From: Coptis chinensis
Taxonomy: Eukaryota > Streptophyta > Magnoliopsida > Ranunculales > Ranunculaceae
DNA: 64,000 nt
Reading direction: 5' to 3'
Assembly: GCA_015680905.1 (NCBI GenBank)
Contig: CM027380.1
Span: 12,046,001 to 12,110,000 of the forward strand
Positions 36,001 to 47,433 of this stretch are shown here, one piece after another. Under the pieces are notes generated by a model. It did not search any database and was not told the origin of the DNA. It saw nothing but the letters and a program-made list of their open reading frames with translations. A program made the position numbers and the translations under genes. Within the stretch, counting starts at the first letter, position 1; the number at the start of each line of letters is the position of its first letter.

Positions 36001-37864
36001 CGAAGGAACCTCACTTCTTTACAGAAGAGGAGGATGACGAGTAAACGTTGGAGTGGAGGTAAGTTTTTAATTTCAGTTAGTGTCTACTTATGTCCCAAGC
36101 AATTTAATTCTGTTACCCTATAATGGGTGGAACTCTTATAGAGTTGCGTCAGTTTTTTTTATTTCCTATATTAGTATGTTCTAACCTTGTTTTGCAGATG
36201 TTCCAGAATTTCACGCGTTTCCATGGTATTTTTCTACCCTCTTTATTTAAATGCTTTGAGGACAAAGCATGCTTCTTGTTTTGGGGGGGGGGGGCATAGA
36301 AACACGTGTAATTAGGGCATCTGTTAGGATATAAATATGTATAATATGCATTTGTTTTCAAGTTAAAAATTTCAAAAATATAAATAAATAAGTTTATGCT
36401 ATACACTTAGGAATATTGGTATTGTTTTCTTTCTCTATGCTCTTAACAATCTAGAAGTCTCATGTAGCTTTTGCATTAGAATAAATGTTAGAAACTTAGG
36501 TTAATATGTAGGTAATAATCTTTGCATCTATCTATAAATATATTACATGAGTATCTATGATTGTTAGCGATGAGTTTTCAAATCTAGGCTAGAGTACTTA
36601 TTCTACAAATCCTGTGAGAATATAGCCTAAAGCCTTATATGAAATTTTAAACATTTGAGAAATGACACAAGGGAGAAGTAAACTCCAGATAGAGAAATCA
36701 CACGTCCACTTGCTTGATTACTATGCCATATCCTAAGCGAGAATTTAGGCCCTCTTTGGATCGATATAGCCAGAAATTCAAACCTATGAATTATTTTCCG
36801 CTAGTCGCCCCTCTGAGCCTTTCTTTAGCCTTCCATAAACCACAATTCCTTTACCCTGTTACAAAAACAAAACAAAATAAAAAATTCAACTTATCCAATC
36901 TAGAATAAGTCTGAGAATAGAATGAGTGAAGAAAGAAGAATAGAAAAACCTGTGTAAACAAAAATTAGTTAGTTGTTTTAGAAAAAGAAAAGAAGTTTCC
37001 ATCCAAGGAAAAGAAAAAAAAATAGAAATAAATAAAAACTCCAAAAATAGAATAAAAGGGAGTCAAAAGCCAAAGAAAAGAAAAAAGAAAAAAAATATGG
37101 CTAAGGATGGAAACAAAGTATAGAAGCAAAAGAAAATAACAAGGTTTTCTCTAAGTTACATAATATGAAGACTCTATTATCTCAGACTTGTCCTTTTGAA
37201 TATCCATTTCCTTCCTTCTTAAACCATCTCCTAATCCCCACAACACCTAATAAAGACCTCTAGCTCAATTAGGAATAGGTTAGTGTGATAATAAGTGGTA
37301 GATGTGTTTGATCGACTCTGGCTTCTTTGTTTGTCATTGAGATTGTAAGGTAAAGTGTGCCCACCGCATTAACCGGAGTAAATAAACTTGAGCGGAAAAA
37401 TCAGAGTGGTTTTTGTCTTGACATTTATGTGAGGACCTACTTAAGGACGCTATTCCGAGTTTTCAGAAACGAACCTACTAGGCATTTCATAGTATTACTC
37501 ATAGTATATATATTGGTATCATAGATGATTGATTATTATGCATATATTAGTTTAGGTTTTTGACTTGGTTATTCTTATTCAATTGCTAGTGAGATGTATA
37601 GATAGTTGAGACATGAATGAGGAAACAATAGTTTTATTTCTTAGTCGTTGTAGTATAGATGAAGTTTGTGAGTACCTTCACTGGAAAACTCTCACGAGGC
37701 TATAACTCGTCCACTAGGGAATTCCTAGTGGTTTAAGGTTTTGTTGCATATGGTCAATGCAATCGCGACTCGAGTGAAACGAGTAGTTAGAACTCCATTT
37801 TTGGTCACTTATTCTAATTTCTCATATTTGCTTGAGGACAAGCAAAATGCTGTTTGGGGTGGTT

Positions 37865-39026
37865 TGATAAGAGCCCAAAACTATAGTTTTAACCCCTTAA
37901 CAAACGCGTATTTTTTAGACCAATTATGTGAATAATAAGTAAGAGTTAATACCGACACGTGTTTTTATGCATTTCGGGCTTCAAAGTCCATTATGTGAGA
38001 AATGTGCCACTTTAGCGAGATAAAGGAGCAAAGGTCGGTTGCTAAGGAGTTCTGTGATTAAAGGCCAATTTCCAAGAAGACAAAGCCTCTGTAAAGCCCG
38101 GTCAAAAGATGAAAAGTCAAAGTCCACACGGGCAGAAACAGTGCACAAAGTCAACAAAACTTCCGAAGACCATATCTTTGGACTCAGACCTTGGAATTGG
38201 GCCTATCTTATGTCAAAACGACCGACTCGGAAAGAGCTTTCCAATGGTCCAAGCCTTGGCCCAATCAGAGGAGCAAAAGTAGATAAAAAGTCTGTCGAAG
38301 TTAACTACAGCTGAAGAGACCTTTTTGGACTGAAAGTATTAGGTTTTGGGCCTGATTCTCTGGCCCAAAATGTGGCTCCAAGCCCATGCACGATTTTTGG
38401 ATCTGAACATATAAAAACAAAAGCTTAGCTCTTTGTTAATGGTAGATAGTTATGTTAGAAAATAAGTTAGGTTAGGAAGCTAATATTAATGGAGTTTAGG
38501 GTTAGAAAAAGATAGATCTAGATCTAGTTTTGAGTTTTATCCCATTAATTAATTAGTTTTCATACCTTGTTTTAATATAGATTATTGAATCATTGTTACT
38601 TTTCATTAGATTAATAAAGTTAGTTGTTTTTGATAATCTAGCTTCATTTTCCATTAAACATCTATTACAATTCATTGATTTAGTATTTGTCACTATTAGT
38701 TTAAATCAATTCTTACATGAGTAGTTTCCTTTTAAATTCGAACAAGCAAAGTTCAACTCTTTATACCATGTCTTGTTTGATTTGCTTGGGAAATGATAGT
38801 ATAATGATATTAGAAAATTCACATCACACATTACTCTCACATTGTTCTTTGTGTCGAGTAGTTGAATTCTAATTAAGTCTTGAGGGTTTAAGAGTGGAAC
38901 GAATCCTGACTCTCTGATATTACTTTGTTATTGAGAGTAGGAATATTGATATAAACACGTATTTACGTAAATTGATTATTTGTGTTTACGCATAGATAGT
39001 TAGAATACGTAAAATCACTTTTATCA
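37865..39026 (+). repeat. 3' LTR of Athila-like element A
   Basis: 1162 bases, ending CTTTTATCA followed by the target duplication TTTAG. Near-identical to the 5' LTR. Confidence 0.92.
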
Positions 39027-39031
39027 TTTAG

Positions 39032-42000
39032 CTATCATGAATGGAGAAACTGACTTCTAGGTTTCTTTAAATGCTGGATTGAAGAGAATATATGTATATT
39101 TTTTTTTTTGTTTATCTGAATTGAAGCAAAATGCCATAACATTCCAATAACTGACCTAGGTTTTTTTTGTGAATTGGATTGGGATTTGGTTATGCAATGA
39201 ATTATTGGTATACAACTTTGTGATTATTTTGAACTTAATTGGAATGTGATTTAGTAAGATTCTTCTTCCATATCTACTTATTTGTCTCTTATCTGTTTCT
39301 AATGCTCACCATCTTTATGATAAAAAGTCCTATTAGTCATAGTTATTTTGCCTTGCTTGCTTTTCAACACTAATACTTACAAAAATAAACACACAATCAT
39401 ATCCACTGGCAATTATATATATATACAAAGAGTTTGTTCTTGTTCTTTTAATTGGTAGCTAGGGCAACGATTGTAATTGGGTATAATTTGCCTATTGTAT
39501 GTTAAGGTAGTTTTAATGACTTTGTATGTAGCAGATGAAGGTTTTTTGTACAATTACTATAGATTTGTTGATTTAGATTCGAAATTTAAGGTTTATAGTT
39601 TTAAGAATCGAAGATGCACCTTGCGTACTTTTTCATTCTTTATATTAGAGTTTCCACTTTGCTTCAATTTCTAAATTGGTTTTTTTGTTGCTGCATCAAG
39701 CTTCTCAACTCTCTAGTATTTTTCGTTAAATTCTTCTGTGAAAATGTCAATGATATGAACTATTTGTTTGTCTATTTTGTTGCTTTTACTTAGTGCTATG
39801 ACATGTTTTTTGTTCTTTTCTAAGTACCTAATGTTGTGTTCCATATTGCAATTACAATAATCACTTTTCGGATGGTAGAGTTACTTTATTTTGGCTATAT
39901 ATTGCACGTGTTAGCTGATATTCTTCATTTGATGGTATTCCATGAATTTGACACTTTGAATATGATACATATTAAACCCCAAATAAACCTCTATGGCTCT
40001 ATGACCATATAATATCTACTCTTCAACAAGTTACATAACTAATTAGAAGTGAGCCACTACTTTGCCCATCATCTGACACAATTAAAGGATCTATTTCAAG
40101 AATTGTTAACAACATGAGTAACATGGTTGGGCGTGTTCAGGTTGTCCAAGGCTCACACCATCAGAAGTGCTTGTTGGTGTGGCTTAGGAAGTATGAGGAT
40201 TACTATTATGATGTTGTTGGTCAATGCTAAGGAGATGAATGTGTTTAAGGTATTGTCATTTTCCTCAAATACTCGAAACATTTTATCTGAATCTTAGATT
40301 CTTAGTTATGCATCCAATTGGCAGAATTTTTCTACTTATTTCTGAATTGTACATTCTATTATTATTATGAGCATGGTTCAGTTCACATAATATTTAATTG
40401 CAGATTACAGAGGCAATCTTTTAAAGCACGAGGCTAGTTATACTTGTTTTTTTTTTTTCTATATTTCAATATTTCCATTGTACATTTACTTCACTTTAGT
40501 GTTTGTGTTTCTTTTAGTTATTATGTCATTATGAAACTTGGCATTCAACTTATCGACGAGACATTTGATAGGAAAAAGGTTGAGTTTTACTCTTGGTGTC
40601 CGAGTTTACGCCAATCTAATTTATCGATAACAAGCCATATTTAGTTTTTGGTCTATGCTTTGGTAGAAAAAAGTGATATCCCCATTGATCCTTTTGTTTT
40701 TGTGTGGAATTATAGCATGCATTTATTGTTGATAGGTAGTAGTATGGATGGTTGTCTTCTTTTAGTTTTCTTTTGGGTTGTTGGATTTCTTAGTATCTAA
40801 GTATTTCAAAGCACAGAATTAAGCTCCAATGGATGACCTTTGATTTCATAAGGTAATCTATCTACTTGGGGTACTGCAAGAGCTGAATTTGGAAAACTTA
40901 TTGGGTGTTTATTTGACATGGTAGGATCAGTTTGTTTGTAACAAACCTTGCTCACTTAGGACTAATAACTTTGGCTGATTTATATTGTTTAAGAATACGT
41001 TTGTATTTTAATTTCTTTTGTTGGCAGCTTTGTTGGCATCTTTGTTGGTTGTTCGTGAACATTTGGATGTGGACAAAATGGTTATGGTAAATTATTGTTT
41101 ACTTCTATTTTGGTGACCTATTTACTTTATTTTGTTTAAACTAATGTTGCATTGGGTTGGTATGTTTTTCAGGTGGCTAAAGTTCAACTCACTAGAGCAT
41201 ACTCTTTCAGTTGTCAGGTGTTGGATAACCTACATCATAAAGGTTAGTTTATATATACATGTCCTAGTGTTGCTCATAATTCTTACCCAATCAAAGACCA
41301 TGACTTTGCTAGAAGCTTATAACTACTTCAGTCGCTTAAGTATTTAACTCATAGCTGATTGGTCATTGGTAGTGTGTTAGTTATCTGATTTATGGTGGTA
41401 TTTCTAGTTCAGTTTTTTTGTACCAAGGAGATATTCATTTTCTTTGTGTTTTCATTTTTCAGCACTTCCACAATTTACAAGTGCCTTTACAAGTGTTGTT
41501 TTTTTTATTACTTGTCTTCCTTTCTCTTGCATATATATTTGAGAAATTTCATAAAAAAACATTCTATATGGCCATTATGTACTGAAGGTGAGGTTTGTAT
41601 TGGGCATGGTTACTTAGAGCTCCTTAAGATTGATAAGCGACTACACCTTAGTTGTTTCGTTCTTACTTTTCAGTTATGACCTTTGATGGGATCATGTTTT
41701 GTATATGTGGACAATCGGGGTTGTCTTTTGCATTTTATGCTTTTAAACTAAGGTTCACTAATTCACTTGTATGTATATCTTAATTGGACTTATTAAATGG
41801 GATAGATGGTTGCGCAAACGAAGTGCTCTCTCTCTCTCTTCCCATATACATGTTCCCCTTATAAAGGTATTAGTGACCCATGCCAAGCACTACAGACATT
41901 GTATTTTAGTCCAAATAGGACAATATATTTCTTTATACATTTCAACCTTAAGATGGAGTAGACTATTGCGAAGTACTAGTGCAAGGTTTCATATTGGGGT

Positions 42001-42052
42001 GGTAGTTGCATTATTTTTCATTATATTACTTGTCAGTACATAGGGCACATAC
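39032..42052. other. CACTA interior right of the Athila insertion
   Basis: About 3 kb of AT-rich sequence with intron-like texture. Short open frames (for example 40531-40641, which includes KKVEFYSWCPS) may be scraps of the CACTA second gene. I cannot assign them to a domain with confidence. Confidence 0.3.
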
Positions 42053-42357
42053 CAACCTGGTGATACAGAGTGGGTATTATGTAACGAAGTTTATGACGAC
42101 GGAAATAATGGAAGCTTGTTTAGATAATTTTTTTAGGGTATTTTAGACTTTGGTCCTACGCATAGTTGGTTTATTATTTCTATTTTGTGTTACTCTTCAT
42201 TATTTAGTTATTATATACTTTTTTATCTTTGATCGTGCAGATGACAAATCTATCCCTCAAAGATACATACACACAAGAGGAACTTGATGTTGTTCGACTT
42301 AAAATTCTTAGATTCATCCAGCATAATGGAGCATTCGAGCCAAGCGTCGAGTCTTAG
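42053..42357 (+). pseudogene. Ulp1-like (C48) protease C-terminal exons of the CACTA element, catalytic Cys lost
   Basis: QPGDTE at 42053 is followed in the next frame by GYYVTKFMTTEIMEAC. An intron ends TCGTGCAG at 42240. The last exon encodes DTYTQEELDVVRLKILRFI before TAG at 42355. Plant CACTA elements often carry a Ulp1 domain with a QPG-x-x-E-C-G-YYVM block in which Cys is the nucleophile. Here four bases (TGGG) stand where two codons for Cys-Gly are expected, so the frame and the Cys are lost together. The upstream catalytic His/Asp part was not recognised. Confidence 0.6.
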
Positions 42358-43127
42358 CTAGGTTTTGACCCTTTCCAGTTAAGGTGTGGTGCTTGGCCTC
42401 ACCATTTTTTTTTTTGATATTTTAGATAGAACAAATAGATTGCTTTTTTTATTGATGCAACAAGTTAGGTCATTATTATTTTGATATAACAAGTAAATTT
42501 GGATGTTTCTTTCATTATTGATGACTCAAAAAAGTTCAAAATTCTTTTAGCAATTCAATGTCTTTGTGTTGGATGTGTAAATTTATTTATTTTGTTTGTG
42601 TTGCACTATGAATTGTTTATTTGAGCAATGTGTTTTTAAATCTAGTGTGGATATATATGGTGAAAATGGGCAGGTTGCAGGTTGAATGAATATGATTAGA
42701 ATCAAATAATTAGGGGTTTTTTATTCTTTTTTTAAAAAAAAAGACTATAAACCACGGTTTGATAAGAACCGAGGTATAAACAGTTTATATAGCCCACACT
42801 TTGTAATGACTATACACCACGGTTTGATAAGAACCGAGGTATAATCAGTTTATATAACCCACGGTTTGTATCCAACCATTGTATATATCATCACTATTTC
42901 CCACGGTTTGTAAATATAAGAGCAAACTTTTCGGACTATTAACCATGGTTTATAAATCCTAATACCACTGTTTTACTCAAAACCGTGGTATATAAGAGGT
43001 ACTTTTCCCCACGGTTTTGTTATAAGTATTTGTCACGGTGGTTGTTACCACGGTATGAAAACATTGGCTAAAGGCTTTTTACCACTGTAAATAACAGTGG
43101 TATATGAGCTTTTCTGTAGTAGTGTGA

Positions 43128-45535
43128 CTTGAGTTCACATAAATATATTGAACGAATATATTTCATGATTGATTATTATTATGAGTTGCTACTTAAATGA
43201 ATTGTAGTATGTATGAAGGCTAATATATTTCATATGGTGTAGTGCAATATATAAACCGCACGTGAAATAATAAGTCCAACTTTTGTTAAATATTTTCAAT
43301 TAAAATAACATTGATTTGATTTATAGACTTGTTTTATATTTGGATAGTAGCCATGAAGAACAATGAGCACTAGCCTAATAAAAATAAGACTTTAATGAAT
43401 CAAAGTCCATAACTTATTATTCTATTTCTTTTCTCACTTATTTCTTATAAATTATATTTTTATTCACATCCAAGCCAAGTCTAAAACTAAAGGTTTCCTT
43501 GATTAAAGCAAAATGTGGATTTGTATTATAATGAGCCAATATTTTCATTTCCATATACAAAGCTTGAATCACTTTTTAAATTAGAAGAAATGTAATATTA
43601 TATTTGTTTGAATCTATTATAGAAATAATTTATGATATTACAAAAGTTTAACAACTTCCATGACCCTTAACCAAAACTATTATGTTTCTTCTTTATATCT
43701 ATTATTTCTTCCTTAAAATGATAATATAATTATTTGTCTATGTATTTCAATGTTAAATGAGATATAAAGGCATTTTAAATTTTTGGACTTATACGTGATT
43801 ATTATTAGATTGGTTGGAATAAATTGTACATTTTGTAATATAAATGAAAAATCCTATAAAAAAAATATATACAACTCCTAAATGTGATTTGCCTTTTTGA
43901 TGGGCATATGTGATATGATTGGCCCTAATATCGAAGGGCATGTTTTCAGTGACCGCCCATTGCCCACCCCTAGTATGAAGGCTAATATATTTCATATGGT
44001 GTAGTGCAATATATAATTGACCGCGTGAAATAATAAGTTTAGATTTGATATGGCCCGGCAAATGAATAGGCGCGTGATAATTGGATTGTATTATAATGAA
44101 ACGTTGAGCTTGATTACAATTAAATTATCTTGGCATGAGAAAGAATAAGAATTATTATGAGATATAAAATGAATAAATTACATTATCAAAAATCCTATAA
44201 CCTAGCTACCACAACTCATGTGATTTGCCTTTGTGATGGGCATATGTGATATGATTGGCCCTTTCCGGCATTTCAGTGAATCTGAATCGGGTAAGTAATG
44301 TGATTGGCCCTTCCGGGCGCTTTTGATTGAATCTGAATGGCCGCTTCGAGTAAGTAATGTGGATTGGCCCCTTCCGGCGGTGAATCTGAATGGCCCTTCG
44401 GGCGAATAATGGTGGCTTAATTATTCGTTCGCGCAAAATTAGAACGAGACGACGCGCAATATTTTATGCAGATAATGGCGATTACTCACATAATGGCTTT
44501 TCGTGTGAGGGTTACGGTGTCGCGACATCCCGCCGGGGTAGTTACGCGACCGGAGTGGTTCATTATGTGAGGGGAGGCATGTGGATGTACATGTTCGGCG
44601 TTGGGAAGCGATTGTGGTAGCCAGGGAAACTAGGTAAGACATAGATACGACATGATTTTAGGGACACGCAAAGAAAGCCTTAATTAATATAATTATGGTA
44701 ATGTGTTGGTTAATGATGTATCTTTAGATAGATGATTGTATATGGTTTTGCAGAAGTGTAGGTCAAACTAATTACTTCGGCAGAGACGACCCACTCCGTA
44801 ATTGAGCATGAAATGCGGTAAGTATAGAATATGCTTGACTGGTTATTAGTTTAGTTAGAACCTAAGGCGCCTCGTGGAGAAACTAAATGCCTTTTTATTA
44901 TGCGTATGGTTTGTTGTGGGGTTAGTGGGAAGTTAAGGCGCCTCAATGGAGGAACTACCTGCCTTACTTATTGTAGTTAAGAATGTCGTATTAGTTGTTG
45001 GAAGTTAAGGCACCTCGGTGGAGGAACTAACTGCCTTATGGATTGTGTATGTATATGTATAAGTATATGTTGTATTTTAGAGCTACTGACACCAGTATTT
45101 TTATAATGCTGACCCTATTTGCATGTTTGCTTATCGGGTGTGTTCATTAAATGAACATAGTTGATAAGTCTTGACAGGTTTAGTGTTGAAGAAGGTTGGT
45201 TGCTGCTTGTGGTTTGCGTTAGCGTTGCATTTCAGGATATGTTTTGTTTTCCCTTGAGGTGATATAGATTTTCAGTTGAGACAAAGTTATTTGTATTTTC
45301 ATTTGTAAATTTAAATAAAGAGTTATTGAAAAGAGATTTGTAACCTAATCTTATTTGTAAATTTTTGTAATGAAGAAGACTTTTGTTTAAGTTAAAATTT
45401 TTATTGGTTTTTAATTATTCTCATATTTAAACTGTTTATGGGTTTTGGGAGTTAAGAGTGCTTCACACCTCGAAGATCGAAGAGTCGGGAACAAATATTG
45501 TTTTTCCGAATTCTGTCGAAATTCGGGGTGTGACA
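43128..45535. other. Right half of the split LTR-like insertion
   Basis: Non-coding. A ~70-base piece (GTATGAAGGCTAATATATTT...) occurs at 43209 and again at 43974. At 44215-44420 are three to four degenerate units of GATTGGCCCTTCCGG + GAATCTGAATGGCC. At 44870-45050 the motif TTAAGGCGCCTC...GAGGAACTA recurs three times. The terminal GGGGTGTGACA closes the insertion. Confidence 0.5.
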
Positions 45536-45540
45536 ATGAA

Positions 45541-45762
45541 CGTAGGGCTTTGGGTGGACGAGAGAATGACTCACCCGAAGATGCAAGTAATGCTTTTAAT
45601 GTAGTGCCCTCTGTTGCTGTCTCTGCCTCTACTGATCTACCTCCTGTTGGTGGCGAGCTGGAAATGAACACTACCGTCCCTCCTGCTGCGACCTCTATAA
45701 AACCTGTCTTATCTCCTGTGCTGGACCCTCTGCAAGTTGATACCTTTGACCATGTTGTTTGA
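45541..45762 (+). pseudogene. Antisense ORF of the Tat element, 3' part
   Basis: Continues the frame interrupted at 24117. It opens RRALGGRENDSPEDASNAF and ends LQVDTFDHVV before TGA at 45760. It is Pro/Ser/Thr-rich with no domain. In-frame continuation across a 21.4-kb insertion is strong evidence for the insertion boundaries. Confidence 0.7.
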
Positions 45763-46139
45763 TTTCTTTTTCTTTGAGAGTTGTGAGGTTTTTGAACGTT
45801 TGTCTTGAATTTGTAATCCTGTGTGAAAGTGGTGGAGATACAATAGAGCTGGTTTCCTGGGCTTGCTTGGGCAGTTCGTCTAATTCTTTTTGTTGCGTGG
45901 CATGAGCCAGATATATTAAAAGCTGAGAACCTGGGGCAACCTAGGCAGTTCACCTTTAGTATTTGCTTTAATTTTGGTATTTAGACTAACTAGTTTCCAC
46001 ATAAGTGGTTGTTCGGTAGGTTTAAAGATTTGGTTTCCTGAGTATATTCAAGCAGTTCGTATTTTGCACTTATGAAATGTTTGCTTGCTTTGAAGTATTA
46101 GCTTATTTTTGTCTGAATGCTTGTTGCATGTTGTTTTGA

Positions 46140-46880
46140 CATCTCAGTAGGAATTTGACTTAGAGATATAAGTCCCGTTGTCTAGGAAAACTTAGGATGC
46201 CATGAAGCATTTGAACTCGACTGAGCATATTGCTTAGGAGAGCGTTTTGACTGTTATAGAAAACGTTCTGCAGTATGTTGATCCTAGAATTGTAGGTCTT
46301 CAACGAGTGAGAAGTGTTGTAGCTTAGTAGCCTTTGAGCTCGATTGAGCATTTTAGCTTAAGTAAGCGTGTTGCTCTTAAAGAGCGTTCTACACTGAGTT
46401 GACCCTAAGAGTATAGGTCTCCAACTAGTGAAAATTGTGTGAGCTATGTAGCCCTGGGCTCGAGTGAGCGTTTGATTGTAGAGAACTTTTGAGCTCTGGA
46501 GAGTGTTTAAGTTCATTTGAATGTTTTGCCCTTAGAGAACGTTCTGCACTGAGTTGACCCTAGAGTTGTAGGTTTCCAACTAGTGAGAAATGTTAATGCT
46601 AAGTAGCATGTAGTGAGCTTGAGTGAGCATTTTTCTTTTTGTGTTGAACGTTTAAGCTCCGGAAAGCGTTTAAGTTCAAATAATCATCTGGCTCTTAGAG
46701 AGCATTCTGCACCGAGTTGGCCCTAGAAATGTAGGTATCCAATTAGTGAGAAGTAGGTGAGCTATGTAGCCCTGAGCTCGAGTGAGCGTTTTAGCATAGA
46801 GAACGTTTGAACTCTTGAGAGCGTTTTAGTTCAAGTTAGTGTTTTGCTCTTAGAGAGCGAGCTGTGCGTCTATTTAATAA
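46140..46880. repeat. Degenerate ~160-bp tandem repeat between antisense ORF and integrase of the Tat element
   Basis: Four to five imperfect units share GTTGACCCTAGA, GTAGGTCTCCAACTAGTGAG, GAGCTATGTAGCC and TCGAGTGAGCGTTTT. Comparable points lie at about 46299, 46411, 46571 and 46734, giving steps of 112, 160 and 163. No coding potential. Confidence 0.8.
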
Positions 46881-46989
46881 CATTGAAAGATTGTCGTGCA
46901 TTGATGCAAAATAAAAACTATGTGTATAGTGTTAAGAGTAAAAATTCAATGGAAATGGAATTTCTTATTGATAAAATTTCTTAAACAAA

Positions 46990-47428
46990 AAGGTATTCCA
47001 AGGGCGTGGTAATGTCTATCCGTCTTGGGTTTTGATCCAATATGCTCCATTGCCAACGACCCATTCTACTATATAAGGGTCTTCCCATGTTGGTGCCAGT
47101 TTCAAGTCATCCTTAGTCTTTTTCAATACTTGGTCGCCAAGTTGGAAACTTCGAGGGTTAACTCGCTTGTTGTATGTCTTCCTCAAAGTTTGGTGGTAGG
47201 ATGCCACTCAAATGGCTGCTAGGTTGCGTCATTCTTCAAGTAAGTCGACCTCTCCTGCAAGAATGGAATCGTTCAAACCAAATTAGACAATCTCATATCG
47301 AGTCATTGTAATTATCAGCTCAGTAGGAATGATGGCCTCAGTGCCGTAGCATAGTGAGAACGGTGACTCGCCTGTACTAGATCGAGCTGTCGTTCTATGA
47401 ACCTATAGGATGTTTTCTAGCTACGTGG
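46990..47428 (-). pseudogene. Integrase C-terminal part of the Tat element
   Basis: Minus strand encodes TYNKRVNPRSFQLGDQVL, then LKLAPTWEDPYIVEWV and GAYWIKTQDG. This matches the C-terminal integrase block (RV-x-PRSF-x-x-GD-x-V, then K-x-x-P-x-WEGPY) of Ty3/gypsy elements. It is separated from the catalytic core by the Athila insertion at 47434. Confidence 0.7.
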
Positions 47429-47433
47429 GCCAT

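Larger units (their letters stand above)
29755..39026 (+). mobile_element. Athila-like Ty3/gypsy retrotransposon A, 9.3 kb, mostly non-coding
   Basis: Two LTRs (29755-30915 and 37865-39026) are flanked by TTTAG on both sides (29750-29754 and 39027-39031). A primer-binding-like site lies three bases after the 5' LTR. A G-rich tract (TTTGGGGTGGTTT) precedes the 3' LTR. Gag remnants sit near 32079-33010. No RT or integrase could be recognised, so pol is deleted or unrecognisable. The sequence 34825-35250 and 36150-37860 is homologous to the downstream non-coding part of the second Athila element (55430-55800 and 56400-57940), which ties the two to one family. Confidence 0.85.
26019..43124. mobile_element. 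CACTA (EnSpm) transposon, 17 kb, target duplication TGA
   Basis: The left terminus is CACTGCTACAGAA at 26019, preceded by TGA. The right terminus is CTGTAGTAGTG at 43124, followed by TGA. Subterminal regions at both ends are dense in ACCACGG / CCGTGGT and AACAGTGGTATAT motifs, as expected for CACTA subterminal repeats. The interior has a broken Ulp1-like protease exon pair near the right end (42053-42357). An Athila retrotransposon is inserted at 29755-39026, leaving ~7.8 kb of CACTA sequence. A recognisable TNP2-type transposase was not found. A second CACTA-like left end at 29094 complicates the boundary. Confidence 0.7.
24118..45535. mobile_element. LTR-ended insertion (probable solo LTR) with target duplication ATGAA, itself enlarged by nested elements
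   Basis: Starts TGTAACGCCCGTATTT and ends AATTCGGGGTGTGACA. These are short inverted termini of LTR type (TG...CA), with ATGAA at 24113-24117 and again at 45536-45540. Removing the insertion joins two halves of the antisense ORF in frame. The left part (24118-26018) and right part (43128-45535) are not copies of each other. A single long LTR of ~4.3 kb, split by the CACTA at 26019, therefore fits better than a full retrotransposon. No gag or pol belonging to it is seen. Confidence 0.7.

Noticed and set aside
24118..45535. Full LTR retrotransposon with LTRs at both ends of this span
   Set aside because: The first ~1.9 kb and last ~2.4 kb do not match each other, so they are not an LTR pair.
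45445..45540. Upstream part of the open frame that continues into the antisense ORF's 3' piece
   Set aside because: It lies inside the LTR-ended insertion; only codons from 45541 belong to the Tat antisense ORF.
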